A stretch of 64,000 bases of DNA from Druceiella hillmani (GCA_039881145.1 JAYKKI010000087.1:7326001-7390000), one strand, 5' to 3'. Shown: positions 15,289 to 27,845, counted from the first letter of the stretch. Translations and numbers: made by a program. Notes: generated by a model from the sequence alone, not told the origin.

Positions 15289-16640
15289 AGTTCTATATAT
15301 CGCTTGTATTTCAAAAGAATTGTACTTTCATTAACCCTTGTTTGTGAAGCATATATTGTTTGAAAGTAGCTAAGACTGGCTTGTTCGACAGTTTTCTATG
15401 AAATTAGCACTACAAATCCTGGTATGTGGTTTTACATACTATGGCGATCCATCTGTACTGGAATAACACGATAAACACATTACGAACACTTAATCATTTT
15501 ATATACTACTTCCTGCAATCCAAAAAAATTCCATCAAAATTGATGTTTTATATTTTATTTTACAAATTTTTTTTCTATATGAATATATTAATTTTTCTGG
15601 TTTTTATTTGCTGGTAGAAATTTATATAATTTCTAGCTATTACAATTTTTCCGTTATCCTTGCAATTCCAGACGCAAAAGGTTTTATGACTGATAATTAT
15701 TTTTACTGAATAATGTAAGGAAACACTTATTGACTAATTTTTTAACCACGTCGTGCATAGCAATCGTTTTCATTTCTTAAACTACCAAATTCGATCCCAT
15801 GAAAATAAATTCAACTTTGTTAATACGTAATCATCTACATAGTTTCCCATGAATTCTAAATAACTTAATTTATATGAGGATCTTCCTATGAGTAGAATCT
15901 CACATTCAATGGATGTACTATATTCAAACTACATTGGTTTACCTGCTGCAATTATTGAAACCCTCTCTTAGCACATTTGAAAGTCAATAAAATATATTCA
16001 GAATATCTCAATACTACGTGGTGATATCAAATTTTATTACACGTAAGTTGAAGATAATGATTTGAAACATATTTTCAACTTGACACAGCAACTCGACTCA
16101 GCGCTATATATTTTTAATATGTTTTCAGATAAACACGTGTAATGTCAACTTCTCATTTTCTCTTTTGCACCATCTGTCGTGATGAAAATTTACTCGGGTG
16201 ACACTTGCACCTAATAGTGTCAACGTGTCAGCTGCTGATAACGAATGGTCTGTTACTATCCTTTCTGTAGTGAGAAATTACTGGATGGCGTTCCATATTA
16301 ACAAAATATTTTTATAATATAGATGTCAGAATAGTGGTAAATAACGTAGATTTTATACCAACATAAACCATGATTACTTGTTGAATTTCATGAATAAAAA
16401 ACCTATTTAATATAGTTTTTAGTGTGATCCTTGCTAGTTGCATTTTCTTTTCTTATTATACCAAAATTATGTACATTGAATTAACAAAAATAGTATCGTA
16501 AACAAAATTAGTAAAGCAAGAAATCGGAAAACATCAAACAAAATTATTTATTTAAAATGGACCAATTTTACTTTCGATTGGCATAATTACACTGAATTAT
16601 GTTTAAAAATCCTTTTAAAAACTGCCAAATTATTATTTTT
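15289..16640. other. AT-rich non-coding DNA
   Basis: No gene recognised. A 63-codon open frame at 15426-15617 is rich in Phe, Ile and Tyr, as expected of chance frames in AT-rich DNA. Confidence 0.5.
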
Positions 16641-16716
16641 TAGGAACTAGTAGCGATAGTGATTCTACTATACTATTATCGTTGTATAGTAGAATTACTA
16701 TCGTTACTAGGAACTA
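16641..16716. repeat. 26 bp inverted repeat flanked by a 9 bp direct repeat
   Basis: Arms TAGTAGCGATAGTGATTCTA.. at 16648-16673 and 16684-16709 pair with two mismatches around a 10-base loop. The sequence TAGGAACTA occurs directly repeated at both edges (16641-16649 and 16708-16716), overlapping the ends of the arms by a base or two. It looks like a tiny palindromic insertion with a target duplication, or the product of a slipped repair event. Confidence 0.85.
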
Positions 16717-17161
16717 ACGGGGACGACAAAAATATAAGTGTTCCTATTTTGGCTACAAAACCCTAAAATAACGGAACTCTTATAAGTAACATGACCATCT
16801 ATCTATTATTCTCTAAAACTTTATTATATAGATTCTTGATTTGCTATAATGATAAATAATTTTAATACGCAGATATATGACAATGGATAACATGCAAAAA
16901 TAATTAAATGGAAATTTTCGAAAGGATATGTGAAATATTCCAAGTTTTTTTTCAATTTTGTGTAACAATTTCGTGTAAGGTATAATTTGCAAAAGTAAGA
17001 CGTGGGAGATATGTGAAATATCTATATAATATTAGATTGCGATATATTACCAAAAATTTCCACAAAAGTTTACTTCCCTTGAGCCACGTTCCGAACTGCT
17101 AAAATTAAAATTGTGGTAAATGCATTATTGGAAGTGTTTTGCAGCAAAATATTTTACCACA
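16717..17161. other. AT-rich non-coding DNA
   Basis: No gene or clear repeat recognised. Confidence 0.45.
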
Positions 17162-17328
17162 TACAGGTGTTTATAGTAATGCGATAAAAGACCGGTACCA
17201 GTGGTAAAATAAAGGGTTTTGTTATGTTCTTTGAGAATGAGTTAATTTGTAGTTATCAAGTCGTATGAGTCACAAATGTAGTGGGAATTTAAAAAAAAAC
17301 ATTTCAATGAAAGTTGCAATATTGATAA

Positions 17329-17369
<41 letters not shown>

Positions 17370-17467
17370 AAAGAAATAAAATTCGGTTGGTAGATAAATT
17401 TGGACAAGAAAATAAAGAACGCCATATATACTCTTGATATAAACTTTATTGCCTCTCATTTTATACC
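17162..17467 (+). repeat. Dispersed ~300 bp repeat, copy 1
   Basis: Aligns along its length with 18023-18320. Shared landmarks in order: CAGGTGTTTA, GCGATAAAAG, CCGGTACCAGTG, GGGTTTTGT, AAGTCGTATGAG, TGAAAGTTGCAATAT, CAGATAAATTTGGA-like, ACGCCATATA and AAACTTTATTGCC. Copy 1 is interrupted by a TA microsatellite at 17332-17367 that copy 2 lacks. Probably an old non-autonomous transposon; the family is unknown to me. Confidence 0.7.
17332..17367. repeat. TA microsatellite
   Basis: Uninterrupted TA run inside dispersed repeat copy 1. Confidence 0.95.
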
Positions 17468-17988
17468 ACGCTCAAGTTCAAAAAAAATGTTCAAAATTTT
17501 GATGTAATACTAAACAGCCATTTTGAAAAATTAAGGACTATCTCCACCGAAATTTCCCAACTTCTTTTGAGTTTTTCGGAACCTTTCATAGGATTAACAA
17601 ACATATGTACAGCCGGTTGGCCCTACAATATTTAAATGTAAAACTGCTTCGCTGATATAATGTTATGTTTATATCCCCACATAAATTATTCGACAAATAA
17701 CTCTTGGAATGATTCAAGCGCGAATACGACCACGTATGCATCATTCATATGTACGCCTTTTTCAGTCAACATTCTTATTTCAAACATGGACGACATGCGA
17801 CTTGCTGCTACGAGTTTCTTAATACTTTATTTAAATCGATTCATAATATTATTACAAGAAAAAGAGAAGAAAAGTGCGCCACGAAGATGACGAACGAGAG
17901 CGGTTAACTGCAATCGAACCAGGGAAATGAACTTTTCTGTGTAATATTTTTCTTGTATTTTCTTTTACAAAATCCTTTGTTCCTAATC
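17468..17988. other. Non-coding spacer between two repeat copies
   Basis: Open frames at 17660-17890 (plus) and 17852-18049 (minus) show no known domain; the second simply runs through the palindrome that follows. No gene called. Confidence 0.4.
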
Positions 17989-18045
17989 CGCAGTGCACTA
18001 AACACCCGTATTCCGTATGTGTATACGGGTGTTTAGTGCACTGCG
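17989..18045. repeat. Perfect 23 bp inverted repeat
   Basis: CGCAGTGCACTAAACACCCG.. at 17989-18011 and its exact complement at 18023-18045, with an 11-base loop. The right arm is the beginning of dispersed repeat copy 2 (ATACGGGTGTTTAGTGCACT), so the left arm is an inverted duplicate of the repeat's own end. Confidence 0.95.
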
Positions 18046-18320
18046 ACAAAAGCCCGGTACCAGTGTCATAACAAAGAGTTTTGTGATCGTTTTTGAAGAT
18101 AAGTTAATGTTTAGTAATGAAGTCATATGAGGCATAATGTGGCGTGCATTTAAAAAAAGATGGAAAAGAGTACATTTTAATTTTTTTGAATGAAAGTTGT
18201 AATATCAATATAATGACATACATTTGAAGAATGAAATGAAATTCACTTTGCAGATAAATTTGGAAAAAAACGCCATATACGCTCGTGATCTAAACTTTAT
18301 TACCTTTCATTTTATTGAAT
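18023..18320 (+). repeat. Dispersed ~300 bp repeat, copy 2
   Basis: Diverged direct copy of 17162-17467, about 860 bp downstream. It keeps GCGACAAAAG, CCCGGTACCAGTG, GAGTTTTGTG, GAAGTCATATGAG, GAATGAAAGTTG and ACGCCATATACGC followed by AAACTTTATTACC. No coding capacity. Confidence 0.7.
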
Positions 18321-18486
18321 TGTCATTTTATTGGATATAGATTTGATTTTAGAAAAAAAGAACATGAAAAAACATGAAGTAACAATTTTTTTATTTAATC
18401 TTTGGTTTACTCCATCAGAAATGGCGAATTAAAATATTTAAAAATTCATTGCATTAGTACAATAACAACAAAAAAAAAAGAAGTAC

Positions 18487-18580
18487 CTGGCTACTTGAAG
18501 CGTAGTCATTAAACAAATGTAGGGTATATTTTAAATCGCGTAATGAATTTTTTCACGCGGACGGTCTTTGAATGAGCAAC
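18487..18580 (+). repeat. Dispersed repeat pair B, copy 1
   Basis: CTGGCTACTTGAAGCGTAGT followed by CATTAAACAAATGTAGGGTA and TTTTAAATCGCGTAATGAA, then TTTTCACGCGGACG. The same order of blocks, with an extra ~25 bases, is found at 21851-21975. Confidence 0.6.
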
Positions 18581-20823
18581 TCCGATAAAATTTTTCAATG
18601 TTTTAGGCCTACGATGTAAGTTTGCTTTGTTTTTTCAATTACTTTAAAATTTTAATCTGTTGTCAATATTCATAACTTAGTTACTTTCGTAGAGGTTACG
18701 TATTAGGCTGTATGAATTCGATCATTATCTCGTATTTTATTGTTTATACATATTAAAGGTCTACGTGTGAACAAAGTCGAGGGCACATAGAATTAAAAAT
18801 ACTTTTCAAATTTGACTGCTTAAAACACCATGGTAGATAAAAACTTGAAATATTACCAGATTGTATTCATTATAAAGATATATACAGTAAAGAAATTAAT
18901 GTATCTGACTGGATTTATACAAGGAGCAGCAATATAAGAATGGACATACCATGATATTTATTATAATTTTAACTGGTAAGAAAAATTAAGTTATTTCGAA
19001 TTGCAGCATACTAGTTATGAGAATGAGAACTGATTCTATAACCTTATACTGACCATTAGTAGATATATGCAGTTGGACACCTATGGTACAAGGTAGACAC
19101 AAAATATCTTATTGTTCTGGTTCACAATTTTATTTTTCTATAATTATACATTATTTCAGTAATTTTTAGCAGCATGGGAAGACAATATTTATATAATGTT
19201 ATGTCAGAGGTTCGTAAGGTATACTCGTAAATAAAAATAAAATTCTGTACTGTCAAACTTTGAAAACACTACTATTTGTACCATTTCTTGTATCTTAGAT
19301 AGGTAAATATGAAAAATACGTTAAAAATATATGGTTTTAACATTTTTTATGAAAAAATCGTGAATTTCAATACAAAAGAAAAGTAATTGTATATAAGGAC
19401 AAATTTTTTCATTTTAAATGGCATCCTACTAAATTTTATTAAATAAATTGTAAAACAGTGATGGAAATATATAATCTTGGAATAAAAGCTATCGGAGATT
19501 CAGACTCATTATCTGTTATCCATATAAAAATATGTGAGTCCTCATTTTGAAGAAAATACCGAATATTATACACCGGTACTATGATTCAATGGTAACTCTC
19601 TGCATGTGTTATGCTTTTTTTCAAAATTTTACTTGAATATATATGTAACTAACTTGGAATTTAGTTTTTTTGTATTTTTATAATGCATGAGCAAAACGAG
19701 AGCAACTTTTTTATATCATTTATACCATATTATTAATTACAAATGTTGTGTGTCAACATACGCTTGCATCAACTGCTTGCATTAGGCGAAAATCAATTAC
19801 ACGATGGAAAATTTAAAATATTATGTCTGGGTGGAAAATTTTATTGCACGATTTAAAATATAATCAGTGCCATTTATTGATGTTTATGAGTATATTACAC
19901 ATCAGTGTAACTGATATGCTTCAAGTAGCGAGACGCTTCTTTGTTGTTATTTTTATTGTACTAATGAAAATAATTTTGGAAATAACAGCTGATGGAATAA
20001 AAAAACTATGAAACAAAATCTATGTGTCAATTCTACTTGTTTAATATATTTTTTTAAAGTTATCCAAATGGATTCAGTAGCTTTTGTTATGCGTCCGTAA
20101 ACATGGAAACAGATAATTAGAAAGAAAACTCAAAATGAACCGATTTCGACGAAACAAAAACTATTTATTACTTTTAGTTATCCTTACCTATATCCTTTAC
20201 TAATATCTTCTGAGTTCAGTTAGTGATTTCTACGTTATGCGTATTTAAACAAACACACAAAATTCCAAAAACAGTATTTTTGTGTTCCATTCAAAATCGA
20301 AGGCGTGAAGTAAAGTAATATTATATGACCCTGAACAATTTTTTCACAGATATCTTCCATGTACGGACAGTCTTATTTCTACAGCTTTATTATATGTATA
20401 AATTTATTTGTTTACTTTTCCTTTTCTTTTTCCATCTATCTGCTTCTATTCTATCTTCATCGTTGATATTATTTATATATTTTTAACAATATTACTATTC
20501 TGTACCAAAAATAAATTATTTGAATTAAGTAAGAAACTGTAGCAATATTTATTACAATTTTAATTTTTGTTATGCCAAAATTATATTATCGCAGAAGAAT
20601 AGGCACAAATACCAGTAAATAAACAACTTATTCATTTGTATTCACTATTCGTCACGAACATTCGTAGTAAATATATTGGCGTGAATCTAAGGATCATTTC
20701 TTTGTACTCGTAAAAGGTATTTATATGTTCGTTAATATTCAATTAACCCGTGAAGAATTGCAAGAATGTGTGCCTTGCAAGAATGTGCAAGGTTTTTTAT
20801 TGTCATTACTGACTCTGATTGTG
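18581..20823. other. AT-rich non-coding DNA
   Basis: No gene recognised. The 23-base word TGATATGCTTCAAGTAGCGAG.. at 19912-19934 recurs with one change at 20910-20932, directly after the MADF-like segment. Confidence 0.5.
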
Positions 20824-20943
20824 ATGGATTGGAGTAACGAAACAACTTTGGACTATATAGAACTTTATAAGGGAGAAGCCGTGATGTGGGATTTGGAAAA
20901 TTGCTCACATGATATGCTTCAAGTAGCTAGACTTGGAAAGTAA
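20824..20943 (+). pseudogene. MADF-domain-like fragment
   Basis: From the ATG at 20824 the frame reads MDWSNETTLDYIELYKGEAV followed by MWDLENCSH. This matches the start of a MADF DNA-binding domain (Adf-1 type): a Trp near the start, an (I/L)IELY helix and a W-D pair before the second helix. MADF proteins are transcription factors or the DNA-binding partner of PIF/Harbinger transposons. The match stops after about 30 residues where the shared word TGATATGCTTCAAGTAGC begins, and the frame ends at 20943. The domain is normally 80-90 residues, so this is a fragment or a first exon. No second exon was identified. Treat as tentative. Confidence 0.4.
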
Positions 20944-21850
20944 TAGGGCGATAAATGATGCTCGGATTCATAGTTCATATATCATGGAAGTACGTATTCC
21001 CTCATTGAATAAAAAAAAGGATTCATGGATGGCTTTATTTACCTTTACACTAACGTAAAAAGAAAGCATCCTTGGAATCTGGTACAGATACGGAAACTAT
21101 ATACACTTATTTTGTTAGCTTTTAATGACATGGAATAATTTCTCTGTCCTATTTACGAGTACATTTCTACTCTTAGTATAGAATAATGAAGTAGTTCGGT
21201 AACGATTCAAAAATATGAAAGAAGTAGTTCAAGGGCGACTACTGAAGACGTAAGTACATATAACCCTTATTGAATACTGGCTCAACTCAAAAATGTAGAT
21301 TTCTAGGAAATCTCTTTCTAGGAAATTTCTAGGAAATATAATAGGAAGAACAATGTATTGAATGTCTAATAATTTTGTGCATAATTGTAACAGATTATTA
21401 CCATTTACATGTATTACCTTTTATCATATAATAGAAACAATTAATAAAGTAAATTTGCAAAAATTGAATCACAAATCTTTTTAGCGTTTGTTCCCAATCG
21501 GCCACCAAGGGTCATTTTGTAAGGAATGTTTATTGTATTAAAATACCAATGTCACTAACCCCGTAAGTAGGAATTACACTATCGTAGGAAAAAATGTGTA
21601 AAATTTTTTACGCCATTTTCAGGCCGCCGACATGTGCGGCTATTAACAGTTTATTAAGGACCATGGAAAATTTAAACCGATTTTTCTGCTCAATCCTCGA
21701 CTGTGCATTTATTTATTAAAATTTAACACGTTTATTACGGTGTCATGCCCAATTATGTAATAATGTTTTTGTGCACTGATTGTTGAGCAAAGAACGGAAA
21801 ATTTATTAATTGGACTAAGCATTTCCCCCGCGTGTTCTACACAGGAGCAG
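20944..21850. other. AT-rich non-coding DNA
   Basis: No gene recognised. A small cluster of CTAGGAAAT units (21301-21340, three copies) is the only local structure seen. Confidence 0.5.
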
Positions 21851-21975
21851 TGCTAAGCTACCCAACGCGTAGTAATTAAACAAATCTACAGCATACCTGT
21901 ATACAACAATAAATGGTACTATGTGTATTTTAAATCACGCAACAAAGTGTTTTCACTCAGACGTACGTTAATAAA
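21851..21975 (+). repeat. Dispersed repeat pair B, copy 2
   Basis: AGCTACCCAACGCGTAGTAA, TTAAACAAATCTACAGCATA and TTTTAAATCACGCAACAAAG follow the same order as 18487-18580 in the same orientation. Confidence 0.6.
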
Positions 21976-24900
21976 ATGGGATGGCTAGATGTGGAACGTG
22001 GGAAGTGTAGTAGTTTTAGATGCAGTAAGTAACCCGGATGCGGGCAGACGCATGAGGGCAGGTGTATACTCACATATTTTATAATTCGACAGGTGGTCTT
22101 GTCTTTTAAGCTCTTTAGTTACGTAACTTAATCAAAATATATGGATACATCGAAAAAAAATACATGAATATTATCAAAAAATATTAATATATCAAGTAAG
22201 AATTACCAAAATATAATTTTTTTCGACATTCCTTATTCCAATATTAAAACAAAACTTAAACGATGAACTTTGCTATTCTGTTAGTATATTACACGTTTCT
22301 AGGTCACCACATTGTTACATTTGTTATTTTTACTGCATATGGCACATAGTACTATAAGTTATACTTATATATAAGTAAATGAGGGTGATTGAGTTCACTA
22401 ATAATAAATAGAAATAAACTGAAATATGCTATGATATATGGAAATGAAACTATTTATCCAGATATTTATATTTACGAAGTTTCCATTTTCCTTAAATAAT
22501 TTGTTCATATAAAATGGAAACGTAGTTTTAAATGGCTTAACAGATCCGAATGGAATTCCAGCTTTTGAAAAATACGAATTTTCTGTATTCGCTGTACATG
22601 TTGTAATATACAAATTGTTGAAATATGGGACTCTTTGATCAATGAATTTCACCAGAATTGTCAAATAACATAAACAGTCGTGGTTATTAGTAAGCGTTAT
22701 TTTTTTTATTTCTGACGACAATTACATAATATCTAAAATATTTTGTACAATATATATAAATTTTCAGATACCTATGAAATTATCATTACAAATTTCCTTG
22801 GAATAGACCCAATTTGAAGAGAGGTTTTCAAAATTTGCCTTTATTAAATTGAAAAACCTTCAAACTTATATTAAACGTTATTTACAAATACTGCTTATTC
22901 ATTATTTTCTGTAAAGGTATTAAATTATTTTCCACAAAAATTACGCTTCCCTAAGAAATAACGTGTTATAACCTTTTTTTTCTGCATTAACTTAATTACC
23001 CTCTTCATGATACTAAAATATTAAATATGCAAATATGGCCACAAATTCATAAATATTAACCTAAAACAAATTTATAACACCTAACAAAATGAAAGATGAA
23101 GTATTACTCTCATACTATTTTTTAATAGCATGAATACTTTTTAAATCGATTTTTTATTCAAACAATTCCAAAATCGGATCCCAGTAAAATTACGAACTAT
23201 TCCAGTAAAATTAAGAAAAAAATAATTTTGGAACCCTTATAAAATATGAATACTTTCGAAACGTACATGAAATATTAAATTAAAAAAAAAATGCAATGGT
23301 TTCATGTGCTAACACAATATTTTTGTATAAATATTTTTAGGTGTTACTATGTTTTATCTTATATATACTTTATCACTGAATTTGAAGTTTCTACCTCCAA
23401 CGGTTTTTGAAAAAAAAACTGCAAAAACGCACACAAAAAAATTAAATAATATTACGAAGGTTCCGTATTTTTACTTTTTATATACGGAAAATGTACATGT
23501 AATGAAGATGTAATAGTATTTTATAACGGATAGCGGATATTACTATTTTCTAAGTATAATATTTATGGTCGACATCATTTCATGTCATAATAGATAATGA
23601 AAATTTATAGAGAAAATTTGCATTTACATTTCAACGTAAATAGATCAAGTGGAGTGCAAAATTGTGCTATAGGAAAACGTCAGCCAACTTCCTTGAAAGC
23701 AACGATGTGTCGTGCCCTACCAATTTGCCGCACAAATGGTGCCCGATTCTCAACAATACATTGCGCAGTCATCGTACCAGCGAGAGGTTATTGACGCTTA
23801 GGGTCCTCCGATAAATTTATGGAAATTGTATCTCCACTTTCAGTCTAACCTGCCGATATATTCAGAATATTTATTTTCTTTGTTACGTAATAAACTACTT
23901 TGAAAAAATAAATATTCTCCATTTAACCTTAAAGACTTTGACCGCATATATTTCTGTTCTGTGTTTCCTAGTAAAATTGCCGGTTGCTGTATGTTGTATT
24001 ATTATAAAGTAATAATCTCCTTGCAAGTATTTTCCTGTTGGTTGAATACAATTTTGTTTAAAAGTATAACTCGGAAGCGCTTTTTGCAAACAGTTTGTAT
24101 TTTTAATTTTTTATTATTACGAGTCTATGTACTTTTAGTTTAGTGGATGTTGATAGTACAAAATTAATTTAAATTGGTATTTTTATCAAATACGAGAACG
24201 ATTTCTGATCAATTAAATTTTCTCATACTCTTGTAAATTAAGTTAAGAAAATATTAATGTCAAAAGTAATTATATAAGTATAAAGAAATAGTTTCTTTTA
24301 AGTAGAAAATATTTAAAATTTTAAGAAAATGTTTAAAGCTCTGTCGGATTAGATACAGCAATTCAGGAAAGTGGTAAGGCATGGTATCTTTGTTGCTTTT
24401 TTATTATTGACTGTTTGTAGGTTAATTTTTCCGCTAACTGCTTGGCCAAAGATTCACGTAAAAAAGTTAACAATAATTTATCGAACATTGTTTTTATTCT
24501 TTAATCTGTGTTATCCTAAACCACTTATATAATTTCGTGACTTATAGTGAACTTGTTATCTACATATAATTCCAGCTACATTTCAATAAAACTTAATTAA
24601 CTGGAAAAGTAGTCATTAAAATATCATATATATTAGGGGTCAAGTTTTTCCCTATATTACGTTTACATGGTAATTTATATACGTATGTATGATTTATATA
24701 CATTTACTGTGCCATGAATAGATGTCTGTTAAAAATACAAATTTTAGAAAACAACCAAATCCCAGCAATTTTCATTCCTGGTAAAATTCTAATAAGAAAA
24801 GGAATCCTATATCATTTACAATTTTATTTTCTTAGACCGGGTGTGCAATACTCTTTACAAAAATGGCATCTAATTTCTTGAAACAAATATATTACGTTGA

Positions 24901-26128
24901 GAAATTTTCCTGAAAAATGTTATTGTGTCCTTGACACATTTTCTTTTACTTGTTTGACCGGTGTGAAATTAATTTTGCTTTATTAAATTACTTTCAATAT
25001 AATGAACAATATGCTTCTTAATATTTTACTAAAATAAAATGTATTTTATTGGTAGTGAAGTCGTTTTTATATGTTGAGATCATAAAAATATATTATATAA
25101 TCGGAAAAATATTTTTTTCTGTTGATTTACTGATTATACCTTTCGAAAGTGAGATAATATAAAATATATGTGACATCACCTGAAAGTGTCATTTCAGTTT
25201 TTTTTTTATTAAAGCTTTGTCATTCACAAAAAAAAAACGAAATCTGGCCGTTTCTGTCGTATTAAAAAGGGAATTGACCTCGCATGTTTATAAATATAAC
25301 TAATAGTTAAGTGTCTAATAAAAGAATAAAATATGTTTTTTTCCTTAATTTATTTTATTTCATGTGATGACAATAATTACTTCAGCACAAACAAGTTCTT
25401 GAAATTGAAACAGTTGTTTTAAAGTTAGGAAATGTTGTCCCAAAACCAAGTTTTTCTTAAGTTACGTTGAAATTATTATACGAGAATATAAAATCACAAT
25501 AAAATTATTTGAAATAATTTCCTACTTTCATTCAAGAACCAATAATAATAAAACATCTCCTTAAAAACAATCGAATTTGAATTGGTAATGAATTTTATAA
25601 CAGTTATAAATAAAACTACAGAATTATTTTAATTTTTGTTCACATGAAGGTTTGTTTTGAATCTAGGACGAACAAATCGATCCTGAGTTTTTTGTTATCA
25701 TTTTTTATAATGGTCCTTGATTTCGTTTTTTTTTCATGCTGCTACTTAATAGCATTCTTAGTAAAAATAAAATGGTACGCAATCCAACAATATTAGTTTA
25801 AATCTAGTATTGGTCTAAAAAATATGTGTGTCACTGAAACTAATTCAACAACTGTTACAAAATTATTGTAGCTATAAAACATAAGTGAAAGTTAAAAGGT
25901 TATTCAAAGCATCTTTATTATTAAACGACACAATAATAAGCGATGCTAATTTTTTAATGAAACTGATATGCGAAGTGCCTGGTTAAATTACTTGTTTTAC
26001 ATTTAATATTTCCATATTTTCTTTCACTAAGGAAACAAGTTACTTTATAATTATGTTTGTTTTTACATGCCATTGCTTGTTTTTTATTGGTAAATTTTAT
26101 TCTATATTTTCATAAGCCGTGCTGCTAT
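21976..26128. other. AT-rich non-coding DNA, no gene recognised
   Basis: A minus-strand open frame of 107 codons (22398-22721) is the longest here. It has no recognisable motif, and its length is within chance for this composition. A GC-richer patch at 23640-23800 gives a short Arg/Cys-rich frame on the plus strand that I cannot assign. No RNA genes or long repeats were seen. Confidence 0.5.
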
Positions 26129-26169
26129 ACATCACAACACTTTCTAGAGAACAAGAAGTGTTGTGATGT
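26129..26169. repeat. 14 bp inverted repeat with extended imperfect stem
   Basis: ACATCACAACACTT at 26129-26142 pairs perfectly with AAGTGTTGTGATGT at 26156-26169. Weak pairing continues outward (CGTGC on the left, GCACG on the right, from about 26118 to 26176). The shape resembles a small hairpin precursor, but there is no supporting evidence that it is transcribed. Confidence 0.85.
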
Positions 26170-27609
26170 TGCACGTGTCTAAAAATCTGCTTGAGGAGCT
26201 TGTGTTCAAATCTTGATCCCCGCATCCACGTTTTTAATTACTTCGCTAACTTCTTCTCATAATATTACGTGCGATTTTCATTAAAACTTTATGATAGACG
26301 AAACTGTAATTTATACAGCCTTTATCCGTTCGTATATGCACTACGTTATAAGAGAAATTAAATTGCTGTAATTTTATAAAAACTTCTGTATCCTGAACCT
26401 TTTTCCGGTAATTTCTTTTAAGTATGAGAATGGCGCGATCGCCTTTTTGTCGTCAACTGAACTTCAGGATAAAAATGGTTGATTACTCTATCATGATAAA
26501 ATTCTCATTAAAAACAGGTTTTTAATTTGTACAGTAATAGTTTCAATTAAACTAAAATTCATTGAAATCATTCCAAAATTCGTTAATATGTATTTAACCA
26601 AATTCAAAAAACTAGAAGGTTCTCAATTCGACCGTAATTTTTATATATATGTTTCCTCATATCTCCGAAGTTTCTTAACGAAAAATTATATAAAGGCTTG
26701 AAGTACCAACTATGGGAAACTAAAAAAGCCAATATGATTTATGTGTGCATATGTTTATATGTATAATATAGAATATCATTAACATTGAAAAGAAAAAATA
26801 AAAGATAAAAATTGAAAAATAAAAAAATGTTGCACGAAAATTGAACTGATTTCAAATAAACACCGGATAAGAAGCGCAGTTCAAATAAAGTCGGTGCAAA
26901 GTGAAATGGAGCATTCGTCTCTGTGTGGTTGTGTGCATACTTGAGAGAAGCATTAACTTGGTATTAATTGCATAAATCTCTAACAGTAGCAGTAGTTTAA
27001 AAATTTATTGAAGTTTGGAACGATATTGTACTGTGAAAGTTCTAACTGAATATTTGCATTTTCATTTTTTTCCACTTTTCAGTGGGCTTCTTATACCATA
27101 GTTACCTAAAATTGATTAATTTTTTTTCCAAAAATGTTTCTTTTTTAAACGATATAGTATTTTTATGTGATAGTATTTTAAAATGTTTTGTAACTCCTGT
27201 TCATAAATCGGTGTAATCTTTATGGAAATACACCAAAGTTTTATGATTTTACTTGCTGATGTTGCAAAAAATAAGTTCATTTAAAATCTAATGCAAGTAT
27301 TCGTAATACAACGTAAATACCGCGTTGTTATTTAATTAATTCTATGGACGTTTCAGGTATCTCCTCGGGGATATTGAGGAATTGCATTTTTGAAACTATT
27401 TTAGAGATATTTTAACATAGTTATATATCCCCAAAGTGATTTTATTTGTTATGGTCTAATAAAAGTAATATTACTTTCCTTTCTAAGAGAATTTACTTAA
27501 TTATATTTACTATATATCTGTCTGGTACAAATTTTGTAATCGATATTTCATCCGCTTCCCTGCTTGAAACTTGTCACAATTACTTTTTTCTACCGACAGT
27601 ACATGACGT
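26170..27609. other. AT-rich non-coding DNA
   Basis: No gene recognised. GTTCAAATC at about 26205 looks like a Pol III B box but no A box is found at the right distance. Confidence 0.5.
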
Positions 27610-27845
27610 TGATGATGGAATCAGAATATAATGATGGGGATGGAAAGTGAGCAAAGGACCTTCTTAACGATGTATACCTGGCTCATCGAGTTTAGGCTCG
27701 CATTTCTTATCCTATTAGTTCTGTGTTTTTGGGGGTAATTAGGTACTGAAGATGGAATCAGAATCTGATGAAAGAGATGTAAAATAGACAAACGATATTC
27801 GTAAAGTTGAACAGTGGCTAAACCGAGTTTCGACTTGTTTCGCTT
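27610..27845 (+). repeat. Degenerate two-copy tandem repeat (~139 bp period)
   Basis: GATGATGGAATCAGAATATA at about 27611 and GAAGATGGAATCAGAATCTG at about 27750 start two parallel stretches. Each runs through GATG-rich sequence and a GGCT..CGAGTTT segment and ends before a CGC/CTTGTTTCGC-like block. The copies differ at many positions. Neither is open in any frame. Confidence 0.5.

Noticed and set aside
22398..22721. 107-codon minus-strand open frame as a possible gene
   Set aside because: No motif recognised. At about 70% A+T, a few frames of 100 codons or more are expected by chance in 128 kb of six-frame sequence.
23640..23800. GC-richer patch with a Cys/Arg-rich frame
   Set aside because: Does not resemble any protein I know in six frames; unexplained, but unsupported as a gene.
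26195..26235. Pol III B-box-like GTTCAAATC followed by a CCCCGCATCCA-like end
   Set aside because: No A box upstream and no acceptor stem pairing.
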